NCBI RefSeq assembly: GCF_001187905.1
Contig: NZ_LGIS01000012.1
Location: forward strand, 434,001-498,000
Direction of reading: 5' to 3'
DNA: 64,000 bases
DNA from: Pantoea sp. RIT-PI-b
GTDB lineage: Bacteria; Pseudomonadota; Gammaproteobacteria; Enterobacterales; Enterobacteriaceae
A program made the position numbers and the translations under genes. Positions 18,521-26,583 of this stretch are shown piece by piece (position 1 is the stretch's first letter; the number at the start of each line of letters is the position of its first letter). The notes under the pieces were generated by a model. It was not told the origin of the DNA and ran no database searches. It saw only the letters and a list, made by a program, of their open reading frames with translations.

Positions 18521-19084
18521 ATGTCTGCTTCGGAAACTGACGATCGCTTAGCGTCAAGACTGGCCGAACTGCGCGTGCAGCGCGGTTGGTCATTAGATGA
18601 ATTGGCGATGGCGACCGGCATCAGTCGGGCTTCATTGTCGCGAATTGAGCGCGCTGAAACCAGCCCGACAGCCGCTTTGCTTAATCGGCTGTGTGTCGCT
18701 TACGGTTTGACCATGTCACGCCTGCTCAGCGAGGTGGAAGAGGAGGCGGCGCTGTTGCTGAAAGCGGAGCAGCAGCCGGTGTGGCATGATGCCGCCAGCG
18801 GTTTTCAGCGCCGCAACGTGTCGCCGCCCGCCAGCCATTTTAAAGCGGAGCTGGTGGAGGGCGTGCTGCGTCCTGGCGCGCGCATCGATTACGATGCACC
18901 GCCGGTGCAGGGGCTGGAGCAGCATATCTGGCTGCAATCGGGCGAGCTGACAATCTTGATGGATGACCAGCGCTGGACGCTGCAGGCGGGCGATTGCTTG
19001 CGCTTTCATCTCACCGGCAAATCCGCCTTCGAGGCCCACGCCGAAGGCGGCGCGCGCTACATTTTGGTGGTATGCAAACCATGA
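18521..19084 (+). CDS. XRE-family regulator with C-terminal cupin domain
   Basis: Cytoplasmic regulator of 187 residues. A helix-turn-helix of the XRE type spans about 10-65 (LAELRVQRGWSLDELAMATGISRASLSRIERAETSPTAALL). A cupin barrel spans about 110-185 (HIWLQSGELTILMDDQRWTLQAGDCLRFHL). The class resembles PuuR/SutR-type regulators in which the cupin senses a small ligand. The start is set by AGAGGTGAAG before the ATG at 18521. It overlaps the following acetyltransferase gene by four bases (ATGA), so the two are co-translated. The promoter region carries a MlrA-like site and a symmetric palindrome. Confidence 0.88.
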   Translation: MSASETDDRLASRLAELRVQRGWSLDELAMATGISRASLSRIERAETSPTAALLNRLCVAYGLTMSRLLSEVEEEAALLLKAEQQPVWHDAASGFQRRNVSPPASHFKAELVEGVLRPGARIDYDAPPVQGLEQHIWLQSGELTILMDDQRWTLQAGDCLRFHLTGKSAFEAHAEGGARYILVVCKP

Positions 19085-19599
19085 TTGAGATCGAACCTCT
19101 CAGCGCCACCCAGGCGCAACCGCTGCTGGCGGCGTTAAGTGATGTGCTGCAGGGCTGCGTAGCCGACGGTGCCAGCGTGGGCTTTATTGATGCTAGAGAT
19201 CGCGCGGCGATTGAGCATTTCTGGCAGGACAAAATTTACAGCCTGGCGAGCGGCGACAACCAACTGCTGGTGGCGTATCAGCAGGGCGTGATTGTGGCGA
19301 CGGTGATGGTGGGGTTCAGCGCGATGCCGAATGGTCGCCACCGTGCTGAGATCAGCAAGCTGCTGGTGCATCCGCGCGCGCGCCGTCAGGGCATTGCCCG
19401 CCGCCTGATGCAACAAGCCGAACAGCTGGCGCAGCAGCAGGGCAAAAGTTTGCTGGTACTGGACACACGCAGCGGTGACGTGGCGACGGCGTTGTATTTG
19501 TCGATGGATTGGCAGATTGCCGGGGCGATTCCGCAGTATGCGGAGTCGACTGAAGGTGTGCTGGATGCGACCACGGTGATGTATAAGGTGTTGCGCTGA
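19081..19599 (+). CDS. GNAT-family N-acetyltransferase
   Basis: Acetyltransferase of 172 residues with the acetyl-CoA binding motif A LLVHPRARRQGIARRLMQQAE (about residues 95-115) and a C-terminal TALYLSMDWQIAGAIPQYA segment common to antibiotic or amino-acid acetylating GNATs. The substrate is unknown. The start at 19081 overlaps the XRE/cupin stop as ATGA. An alternative ATG at 19072 adds three residues. It is likely controlled with its partner regulator. Confidence 0.85.
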   Translation: MIEIEPLSATQAQPLLAALSDVLQGCVADGASVGFIDARDRAAIEHFWQDKIYSLASGDNQLLVAYQQGVIVATVMVGFSAMPNGRHRAEISKLLVHPRARRQGIARRLMQQAEQLAQQQGKSLLVLDTRSGDVATALYLSMDWQIAGAIPQYAESTEGVLDATTVMYKVLR

Positions 19600-19629
19600 G
19601 ATTGTGCTCGCTGTCCCCCTCCTAAGTTT

Positions 19630-19768
19630 GTGCTCGCAGTCCCCCTCCTCGGTCCTCCCCCACGAGTGGGGGAGGAAGATGCTGCTATATGTTAGTTCTG
19701 AAGTTGCATGTGGCAGCGTCTCCTTCCCCCACTCGTGGGGGAAGGCCGGGATGGGGGACAGCGAGCAC
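19630..19768. repeat. Long nested palindrome element D, copy 1
   Basis: 139-bp element with outer inverted ends GTGCTCGCAGTCCCCCTCC and its near mirror GGGGGACAGCGAGCAC. Inside are two hairpins, CCTCCCCCACGAGTGGGGGAGG and TTCCCCCACTCGTGGGGGAA, around a 50-base centre. A partial extra end (GTGCTCGCTGTCCCCC) lies at 19604-19619. Copy 2 is in the opposite orientation at 27936-28074. Overlapping short frames here are repeat artefacts. Confidence 0.9.
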
Positions 19769-19787
19769 CAACCCAAAATGCACCAAC

Positions 19788-20759
19788 TCAGTGCGCCGCT
19801 TCCGCCTCGGCTATCCCCAGCGCCTGCATAAAAAGCTTAATAATCGGATTTATTTTGCGCCCCTTTTTCATCAGCAGACAAAACGGGTTTTCGCGACGAA
19901 TTGAATCATCACCCAATTCGCATAGCTGACCGCGCGCAATAAACGCGGCGGCATAATGCTCCGGTAAATAACCAATAAAATGGCCGGTTAAAATCAGCAT
20001 AGCCACCGATTCCACCTGTACCGCTTGTACACCACTCTCCTGCAAGGGAATGATGCGACGATCGTCGCGTGGCGTCACATATAAATGATTAATGATTTTC
20101 TGCTCACGTAATGTCTCCAGCGATATACTCTTATCGCGCGAGCCTGAATATAAAGGGTGTGACATAGAGCAATATAATTTTGAATATTCCTTATAAAGCG
20201 GGAAGTAATCAAAATCACTTTTCATTTCATAAACCGGCGCCACCCCACAATGAAAACGACCTTCGCTGATGCCGCGTTCAATATCGTCTAATTGGGCGGT
20301 TTGTAATCGAATTTGTACCTTTGGCGCTTTCTGGTGCAGCTGTTGCACCGCGGCGGTGACCGGCGATTGCGGGTCAGAAATGGTGTTGTCTACCACGCAA
20401 ATGGCGATATCACCCAGCAGCTCGTTGCGACTGTTGTGCAGCCGCTCACGAAACAGATTCAGCGACACAAACAGCTCCAGCGTGGCCTGATAGACGTTAA
20501 TGCCATATTGCGTCAGCTCAAAACCTTCACGCCCACGGCTGCATAACGTCATGCCGAGCCGAATTTCCAGATCGGAAACCTGTTTACTGATTGCTGCCAG
20601 ACCAATATTCAATTCGTGACTGGCGGCGGTTAATCCGCCGGCTTCTACCACGCATTTAAATACCCGCAGTAATTTTAAATCGATATTACTCAGTGCCAGA
20701 ACCGCATTATCGCTGCGATTATTTGCATTGTTTCCGGACTGGGAAACTTTACTTTCCAT
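19788..20759 (-). CDS. LysR-family transcriptional regulator
   Basis: LysR regulator of 323 residues, divergent from the seven-gene catabolic operon that starts at 20916 and so its probable controller. The N-terminal winged helix is at about 28-90 (LKLLRVFKCVVEAGGLTAASHELNIGLAAISKQVSDLEIRLG). The effector domain contains FIGYLPEHYAAAFIARGQL, a phrase nearly repeated in the other LysR protein at 30275 (FIGYLPEHYARSGEQQG). The two are therefore paralogues of one subgroup. The first 25 residues are Ser/Asn-rich. The ribosome-binding site is poor. Confidence 0.88.
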   Translation of the reverse strand: MESKVSQSGNNANNRSDNAVLALSNIDLKLLRVFKCVVEAGGLTAASHELNIGLAAISKQVSDLEIRLGMTLCSRGREGFELTQYGINVYQATLELFVSLNLFRERLHNSRNELLGDIAICVVDNTISDPQSPVTAAVQQLHQKAPKVQIRLQTAQLDDIERGISEGRFHCGVAPVYEMKSDFDYFPLYKEYSKLYCSMSHPLYSGSRDKSISLETLREQKIINHLYVTPRDDRRIIPLQESGVQAVQVESVAMLILTGHFIGYLPEHYAAAFIARGQLCELGDDSIRRENPFCLLMKKGRKINPIIKLFMQALGIAEAEAAH

Positions 20760-20810
20760 TTTTGCTATTCAACTCCGGAATAATTGCGGTGATTGTACAG
20801 TGAACCTGAA

Positions 20811-20869
20811 ATGCGCGGTATTTACTAGTTTGTTCATAAAATAAGTTTTTATTATCGCTAGTGGCGCAT
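20811..20869. promoter_or_regulatory. Inverted repeat in LysR/lyase divergent promoter
   Basis: ATGCGC (20811) and ACTAG (20824) are mirrored by CTAGT (20858) and GCGCAT (20864) around an AT-rich centre. The spaced dyad lies between two divergent starts, where LysR regulators usually bind. Confidence 0.35.
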
Positions 20870-20915
20870 TCATCTCTTTTTCGTATCGCTGAAATTATCT
20901 GTGAGGGGAAATAGC

Positions 20916-22343
20916 ATGTCTGATAATGCCGAACTGTTATGGGGCGCGCGTTTTAAAGCGGCACCGGCGGCGAGTTTAACCGCGCTGTCTCGTAGCCCGG
21001 ATTATTACTTTGCATTAGCACCTTACGATCTGGCGGGCTGCCGGGCGCATGCCCGTGAACTGGCGCGCGGCGATCTGCTAAGCGCAGAAGAACTCAGCAC
21101 CATGCTGGCGGCGATTGATGCGCTGGACGCCGATTATCGTGCCGGTCAACTGCATCCCATTGCTGCCGATGAAGATGTGCACACCTTTATCGAACGTGCG
21201 CTGACCGAACGCTTAGGCCCGCTGGGCGGCAAGCTGCGCGCCGGACGTTCGCGTAACGATCAAACCGTTAACGACCTGCGTCTTTACCTGCGTGACAACG
21301 GCCGCAAAGTCGCCCGCGCGCTGCTGGAATTACAGCAGGCGCTGGTGGAGCAGGCGGCGCAGCACACCGAAAGCGTCGCGCCCGGTTTCACCCATTTACA
21401 GCAGGCGCAGCCGATTGTGTTCGGGCATCAGCTGCTGGCGCATGCGCAATCCTTCGCTCGCGATATTGAACGCATGCAGGATTGGGATCGCCGCAGCGCG
21501 CGCTGTCCGCTCGGTGCCGCCGCCATGGCCGGATCCGCGATTGCGCGCCAGCCGGAGCAAGCCGCTACCGATCTCGCTTATCTCGCGCCGTGCGAGAACT
21601 CCATCGACGCCGTTGCCAGCCGCGATTACGCCGCCGAATTTCTGTTTGTCACCAGCATGATTGGCATCAACCTGTCGCGTTTATGCGAAGAGGTGTGCAT
21701 GTGGGCCTCGCGCCAGTTCCGCTGGGTCGAGCTGCACGACAGCTACGCTACCGGCAGCTCAATCATGCCGCAGAAGAAAAATCCGGATATCGCCGAGCTG
21801 ACGCGCGGTCGCTCTGGCCGCCTGGTCGGCAACCTGATGGCGCTGCTCACCACCATGAAAGCAATGCCGCTCTCCTACAACCGCGATCTCAGCGACGACA
21901 AACGCAACGTGATTGATGCGGTCGATACGCTGCTGCTGGTGCTGCCGGCAATGGCGGGGATGATGGCGACGCTGAAATTCAATACCGAGGTGATGCGCGA
22001 GCAGGCACCTGACGGTTTCACGCTGGCCACCGAAGTGGCCGACTGGCTGGCGATGCGCGGCGTGCCGTTCCGTGAGGCGCATGAGATCACCGGCCAGCTG
22101 GTGCAATTGTGCGAGCGTGAAAACTGCGGCCTGTCAGATCTCAGTGATGCACAGCTGCAGGCGGTGGATGCGCGCTTAACGCCAGAAGTGCGCAGTGCCC
22201 TGACGCTGGAAGCCGCACTGGCGGCGCGCAGCGGTTACGGCGGCACCGCGCCGGCACGGGTGCGTGAGCAATTGGCGCGTCTGCAAACCCTGATGCAGGA
22301 CCAGCAGCACTGGACCGAAGATTACGCTGGCCCGCGCGCCTGA
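20916..22343 (+). CDS. Argininosuccinate lyase-like C-N lyase
   Basis: Fumarase/aspartase-superfamily lyase of 475 residues that should eliminate fumarate from an N-substituted aspartate. It keeps the ArgH landmarks: AGRSRNDQ, THLQQAQP, and the flexible catalytic loop GSSIMPQKKNPDIAEL (about residue 279). It heads an operon with an ABC importer and hydrolases and has no arg biosynthesis genes near it, so a catabolic substrate is more likely than argininosuccinate made in biosynthesis. Related lyases act on iminodisuccinate and EDDS. The start at 20916 follows GAGGGGAAATAGC; the in-frame GTG at 20901 is rejected. Superfamily certain, substrate unknown. Confidence 0.85.
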   Translation: MSDNAELLWGARFKAAPAASLTALSRSPDYYFALAPYDLAGCRAHARELARGDLLSAEELSTMLAAIDALDADYRAGQLHPIAADEDVHTFIERALTERLGPLGGKLRAGRSRNDQTVNDLRLYLRDNGRKVARALLELQQALVEQAAQHTESVAPGFTHLQQAQPIVFGHQLLAHAQSFARDIERMQDWDRRSARCPLGAAAMAGSAIARQPEQAATDLAYLAPCENSIDAVASRDYAAEFLFVTSMIGINLSRLCEEVCMWASRQFRWVELHDSYATGSSIMPQKKNPDIAELTRGRSGRLVGNLMALLTTMKAMPLSYNRDLSDDKRNVIDAVDTLLLVLPAMAGMMATLKFNTEVMREQAPDGFTLATEVADWLAMRGVPFREAHEITGQLVQLCERENCGLSDLSDAQLQAVDARLTPEVRSALTLEAALAARSGYGGTAPARVREQLARLQTLMQDQQHWTEDYAGPRA

Positions 22344-22353
22344 GGAGGCTTTT

Positions 22354-23229
22354 ATGTCGTCAACGCCGATTGAGCCGAGTTTAAACAACAGCCGCGAGCA
22401 GACGCATTACGATCTCGATCGTTATCAGGTGGTGCCGCGCCGCTATTACGGGCGCATTACCGCATCCGCAGTGATTCTTATCCTGCTGGCCTTGCTGGTG
22501 AATGCCTTTGCCCACGGCAACATTGAGTGGTCCTTCGTTGGCCAGTTCTTTACCGCGCAGGCGATTCTTAACGGCGTGGTGAATACGCTAATCATGTCAG
22601 TGCTGGCGATGGGGCTTGGCATCCTGTTCGGCGTGATCACCGCCATCATGTACATGTCGCCAAACCCGGTGCTGCACTACATCGCCGTGGGTTACGCGTG
22701 GATCTTCCGCGGCACGCCGCTGATTTTGCAACTGCTGCTGTGGTTTAACCTCGCGCTGGTGTTCCCGACCATCAGCATTCCCGGCCTGTTCAGCGTGCAA
22801 ACCGTCAGCTTTATGACGCCGTTCCTTGCCGCGCTGCTCGGTTTGAGCATCAATCAGGGCGCCTATACCTCGGAAGTGGTGCGTGCAGGTTTGCTGTCGG
22901 TGGATACCGGACAGTACGAAGCAGCGAAAGCCATCGGCATGCCACGGCTGCAGGCGCTGCATCGCATCATTCTGCCGCAGGCGATGCGCGTGATTCTGCC
23001 GCCGGTCGGCAATGAGTTTATCAGCATGATCAAAACCACCAGCCTCGCCAGCATGATTCAGTACTCCGAACTGCTCTACAACACGCAAACCATCTACTTC
23101 GCCAACGCGCGCGTGATGGAGCTGCTGTTCGTGGCGGGCATCTGGTACCTGATTGTGGTCACGCTGCTGTCCTTTGGGCAGAGCCGACTGGAACGTTACT
23201 TCTCACGCGGCCATCGTCAGCGTCAGTAA
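22354..23229 (+). CDS. Amino-acid ABC transporter permease
   Basis: Polar-amino-acid type permease (HisM/GlnP family) of 291 residues. A long hydrophilic N-terminus (about 40 residues) is followed by five or six helices. The coupling loop reads [45 protein letters not shown]. With only one permease gene in the operon, it probably works as a homodimer. It begins 10 bases after the lyase gene. Confidence 0.92.
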   Translation: MSSTPIEPSLNNSREQTHYDLDRYQVVPRRYYGRITASAVILILLALLVNAFAHGNIEWSFVGQFFTAQAILNGVVNTLIMSVLAMGLGILFGVITAIMYMSPNPVLHYIAVGYAWIFRGTPLILQLLLWFNLALVFPTISIPGLFSVQTVSFMTPFLAALLGLSINQGAYTSEVVRAGLLSVDTGQYEAAKAIGMPRLQALHRIILPQAMRVILPPVGNEFISMIKTTSLASMIQYSELLYNTQTIYFANARVMELLFVAGIWYLIVVTLLSFGQSRLERYFSRGHRQRQ

Positions 23230-23242
23230 GCAGGAGCCAAAC

Positions 23243-24007
23243 ATGAGAAACATCGTGCGCGCCGTCAAGGTGAACAAATATTTCGACCAGTTCCACGCCC
23301 TAAAGGATGTCAGCCTGGAAGTGAACTACGGCGAGGTGATGTGCATCCTCGGGCCGTCCGGTTCCGGCAAAAGCACCTTTTTACGCTGCATTAATCAGCT
23401 GGAGAAGGTCGATAAAGGCGGGATTTGGGTCGACAACGAACTGGCAGGCTATCGCATCGCCGGCAATAAATTGCATGCCTTAAGCGACAAGCAGATTGCG
23501 CGTCAGCGTCTGCAAACCGGCATGGTTTTCCAGCGCTTCAATCTGTTCCCGCATAAAACCGCGCTGGAGAACATCATTGAAGGGCCGTGTCGCGTCATGC
23601 TGCGTCCGAAGCGAGAAGCCTGTGAAGAGGCGATGGCGCTGCTGGATCGCGTTGGCATGGCGCATAAAGCGCACGACTATCCGCAGTCGCTCTCCGGCGG
23701 CCAGCAGCAGCGCGTGGCGATTGCCCGCGCGCTGGCGATGAAACCCAAACTGATGCTGTTTGACGAACCCACTTCGGCGCTGGATCCGGAGATGGTGGGC
23801 GAAGTGCTGGCGGTGATGCGCCAGCTGGCAAAAGAGGGCACCACCATGCTGGTGGTCACCCACGAAATGGGCTTTGCCCGCGAGGTGGCCAATCAGGTGG
23901 TGTTTATGGACGAGGGACGCATTATCGAGCAGGGCGCACCGGAAGACATTCTGCTGAACCCGCAAAATCCACGGATGAAAAACTTTATTAACGCGATTCT
24001 TCTTTAA
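23243..24007 (+). CDS. Amino-acid ABC transporter ATP-binding protein
   Basis: ATPase of 254 residues of the GlnQ/HisP class. It shows Walker [11 protein letters not shown], a Q-loop followed by [16 protein letters not shown], signature [16 protein letters not shown], Walker [14 protein letters not shown] and the VVTHEMGFA switch. An insertion between Walker A and the Q-loop ([21 protein letters not shown]) matches the octopine/histidine subgroup. The ATG at 23243 has CAGGAGCC upstream; the frame-open Met at 23153 overlaps the permease and is rejected. Confidence 0.94.
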   Translation: MRNIVRAVKVNKYFDQFHALKDVSLEVNYGEVMCILGPSGSGKSTFLRCINQLEKVDKGGIWVDNELAGYRIAGNKLHALSDKQIARQRLQTGMVFQRFNLFPHKTALENIIEGPCRVMLRPKREACEEAMALLDRVGMAHKAHDYPQSLSGGQQQRVAIARALAMKPKLMLFDEPTSALDPEMVGEVLAVMRQLAKEGTTMLVVTHEMGFAREVANQVVFMDEGRIIEQGAPEDILLNPQNPRMKNFINAILL

Positions 24008-24023
24008 CGTGACCGGGGTGAAT

Positions 24024-24845
24024 ATGAAAAAGCTGTTATTGAGTGCCATCAGTGCCGCCGTGCTGCTGCAATCGTCTGCCTGGGCAGATATCGCCGTGCC
24101 TGCCGCCATCAAAGAGAAAGGGCTGACGGTCGCGATCATGCCGAACTATCCGCCGATGGATTTCAAAGATCCGGCGACTAACCAGCTGACCGGAGTGGAT
24201 TACGATCTCGGCCAGGCGATTGGTGAAAAGCTGGGCGTGAAGATCAACTGGCAGGAGATCGCCTTCGAGCAGATGGTGAACGCGGTAGTGACCAAGCGTG
24301 TTGATCTGGTGATGTCCGGCATGACTGACACCAAAGAGCGTCAGCAGGTGGTGAATTTTATCGACTACTTCAAAACCGGCCCGCAGTTCTACACCCAATC
24401 CGCGCGCAGCGATATCAACAGCGCCATGGACCTGTGCGGTAAGAAAGTCGGCACCAGCCGTCGCACCACCTTCCCGCTGGAGATTGCCAAATGGTCCAAA
24501 GCGCACTGTGAAGCGGCTGGCAAGCCCGCCATCATCGTGGTCGGCGCCGAAGGCACCGCCGATGCGCGCACCCAGCTGCGTCAGAACCGTCTGGATGGCG
24601 TGGTGCAGGGCAGCGAAACCCTGCCGTACATCATGGATCTGGAAAAGGGTAAATATAAGCCACTCGATAAAGCCTTCTCCTTCCAGTACACCGGCATGGC
24701 GATTGGTAAAGATGCGACGGAGCTGACCACCGCAGTGCAGGCCGCTATCGACGCGATGATTGCTGACGGTTCATACCAGAAAATCCTCGGCAAATGGGGC
24801 CTGGCCGACAACGGCGTAACGAAAGCAACGGTCAACCAGGGCTAA
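24024..24845 (+). CDS. Amino-acid ABC transporter substrate-binding protein
   Basis: Periplasmic solute-binding protein of the SBP_bac_3 family, 273 residues, with the signal peptide MKKLLLSAISAAVLLQSSAWA cut before DIAVP. The binding cleft shows PPMDFKDPATNQLTGVDYDLGQAIGEKLG and the Asp/Arg region VDLVMSGMTDTKERQQVVNFIDYF, the pattern that grips the alpha-amino and carboxylate groups of amino acids. Two Cys (CGKKVGTSRR and AHCEAAG) could form a disulphide. It is encoded between the ATPase and the two NodB-fold proteins, so its ligand is probably their substrate or the lyase's. Confidence 0.92.
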   Translation: MKKLLLSAISAAVLLQSSAWADIAVPAAIKEKGLTVAIMPNYPPMDFKDPATNQLTGVDYDLGQAIGEKLGVKINWQEIAFEQMVNAVVTKRVDLVMSGMTDTKERQQVVNFIDYFKTGPQFYTQSARSDINSAMDLCGKKVGTSRRTTFPLEIAKWSKAHCEAAGKPAIIVVGAEGTADARTQLRQNRLDGVVQGSETLPYIMDLEKGKYKPLDKAFSFQYTGMAIGKDATELTTAVQAAIDAMIADGSYQKILGKWGLADNGVTKATVNQG

Positions 24846-24857
24846 AGGAGCGCGCAG

Positions 24858-25703
24858 ATGCAACAACCGGGCGCAGTGCGCTGGCCGCAGGGTAAACGCG
24901 GCTGCATGGCGCTGGCGTTTGACCTCGACGGTCCTACCGGCGATGCCATGCTGAATGGCAGCCTGTGGTCAACGCCAGAGTATTTTACCTTTGGGGCCTA
25001 CGGGCCGTACCGCGCGCTCGGGCGTCTGCTCGACCTGCTGCGCGCCTTCCAGATTCCCGCCACCTTTTTCGTTCCGGCGTGGGTAGTGGAGCAGTGGCCG
25101 CAGCAGTGTCAGGCGATTATTGAACAGGGCCACGAAGTGGCCTATCACGGCTATCGCCACGAATCGTTCTGGTCGATTTCGCCGGATGAACAGCGCGCGG
25201 TGATGGCGAAATCCGCTGAGATCTTTAAGCACTATCTTGGCATCACCGCCTGCGGTTTTCGTACGCCGTCGGGCGACTGGCATGCCGAAACGCCGCAGAT
25301 TCTGCGCGACGCGGGCGTGATTTACTCCAGCAGCATGCGCGGTGACGATCGCCCCTACAGCATTCCAGTGGCGGGCCATACGCCACTGGTAGAGATTCCC
25401 GGCAAGTGGGAGATGGACGATTACGCTTCACTGGCCTACACGCGCCAGCCTGATTTCCCGAAAGGCGGTGACCGTATCGCCAGCTATGCGCACACGCGTG
25501 ATAACTGGCAGCGCGAGTTCGATGGCGCGATGGATGAAGGCTTGTGCCTCACCACGCTGTTCCACCCGAAAATCTCCGGGCAGCCGGGACGGCTTTTGCT
25601 GCTCGAACAGCTGTTTGAACATATGACGGCGCGCGATGACGTGTGGTTTGCGCGCTGCGACGCGGTGGCGCAGTGGTATTTGCAGGAGCAACAGCATGAC
25701 TGA
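24858..25703 (+). CDS. NodB-fold deacetylase/imidase-like hydrolase (metal ligands kept)
   Basis: Polysaccharide-deacetylase-superfamily protein of 281 residues without signal peptide. The metal triad is present: AFDLDGP (Asp22 and Asp24) and HEVAYHGYRHESF (His97 and His101). Cytoplasmic members of this branch hydrolyse cyclic amides such as allantoin (PuuE) or cyclic imides, rather than sugars. That fits an operon for uptake of an amino-acid derivative. It is followed with an 8-base overlap by a paralogue that lacks two of the ligands. The exact substrate is unknown. Confidence 0.82.
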   Translation: MQQPGAVRWPQGKRGCMALAFDLDGPTGDAMLNGSLWSTPEYFTFGAYGPYRALGRLLDLLRAFQIPATFFVPAWVVEQWPQQCQAIIEQGHEVAYHGYRHESFWSISPDEQRAVMAKSAEIFKHYLGITACGFRTPSGDWHAETPQILRDAGVIYSSSMRGDDRPYSIPVAGHTPLVEIPGKWEMDDYASLAYTRQPDFPKGGDRIASYAHTRDNWQREFDGAMDEGLCLTTLFHPKISGQPGRLLLLEQLFEHMTARDDVWFARCDAVAQWYLQEQQHD

Positions 25704-26583
25704 ACCTTCACGCTGGCCGCTGGGCTTCCAGTCGGCGGCGATCCTCACTATCGATTTCAACGATATTCACGGCATTCTCACTCAGGCTCCGGCGGTGGCG
25801 GGGCGCGATAAAACGCTGTCGGTGTGGCGCTACGGCACGCTGCGCGGCGTCGATCGCGTGCTGGCGCTGCTGGCGGAAAAGCAGCTCAAAGCAACCTGGT
25901 GCATGCCTGCGATTGTCGCCGAAGAGCAGCCAGAATTAGTGCAGCGCATGGTGGCGGATGGCCATGAAATCGCCTGTAGCGGCGATGTGCATGAAGATTT
26001 CTCGGCTTTGACGCTGGAGCAGCAGATCGCCAGCGTGACGCGCGGCTGCGACAAACTGGCGCAGGTCGCCGGTCGCAATATCGTCGGCTTCCGCACACCC
26101 GCCGGACAGTGGAAACCGGAGCTGGCGCAGGCGCTGGTTGAGTGCGGCATTCGCTGGTCATCAAGCTGGCGCGGCGACGATTTGCCGTACTTCCATCCCG
26201 GCACGCGCTTAGTTGAGCTGCCGATGCACTACACGCTAGAAGATGAGCCGTACTTTGCTTTTAATCTCAGCCCGGCGATCCCGCCAGGCCAATCGCGCAT
26301 CGCGCCCTATGGCGAAACGCTGGCGAACATGACGCTGGATTTCCACGGTTTCCACCGCTTTGGTCTGTGCTATTTGCTGCGGCTGCATCCGGAAATTATC
26401 GGCACCGCCGGACGCATTGGCCTGCTGCGTTCACTGCTCGACACGCTGCAACAGCACAACGTGTGGATCGCCACCGCTGAGCAGGTGGCGGCACACTGGC
26501 AGACGCAGCCGGAGAATGATTTCTCGCATCCGGCGGAGGTGTTTAGCCGCATCATCGGAGGTGTGCATGGCGAGCACGCTTGA
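25696..26583 (+). CDS. NodB-fold paralogue with altered metal site
   Basis: Second polysaccharide-deacetylase-superfamily protein of the operon, 295 residues. Aligned to its neighbour, Asp24 becomes Asn22 (TIDFNDIHG) and the first metal His97 becomes Ser95 (HEIACSGDVHEDF), while His99 is kept. It is therefore likely to be metal-free, either a partner subunit or a PuuE-like metal-independent enzyme. No signal peptide. The start at 25696 overlaps the previous gene by 8 bases, and the 3' end overlaps the MmgE/PrpD gene by 17, so the three are tightly coupled. Confidence 0.8.
   Translation: MTEPSRWPLGFQSAAILTIDFNDIHGILTQAPAVAGRDKTLSVWRYGTLRGVDRVLALLAEKQLKATWCMPAIVAEEQPELVQRMVADGHEIACSGDVHEDFSALTLEQQIASVTRGCDKLAQVAGRNIVGFRTPAGQWKPELAQALVECGIRWSSSWRGDDLPYFHPGTRLVELPMHYTLEDEPYFAFNLSPAIPPGQSRIAPYGETLANMTLDFHGFHRFGLCYLLRLHPEIIGTAGRIGLLRSLLDTLQQHNVWIATAEQVAAHWQTQPENDFSHPAEVFSRIIGGVHGEHA

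Noticed and set aside
19604-19929. Short frames across element D copy 1
   Set aside because: They read through the palindromes and into the end of the LysR gene. No ribosome-binding site or conserved pattern.
20916-22343. Calling the lyase the biosynthetic argH
   Set aside because: The catalytic motifs allow it, but there is no argECB/argG context and it heads a catabolic ABC operon under a LysR gene. Kept as ArgH-like without a symbol.
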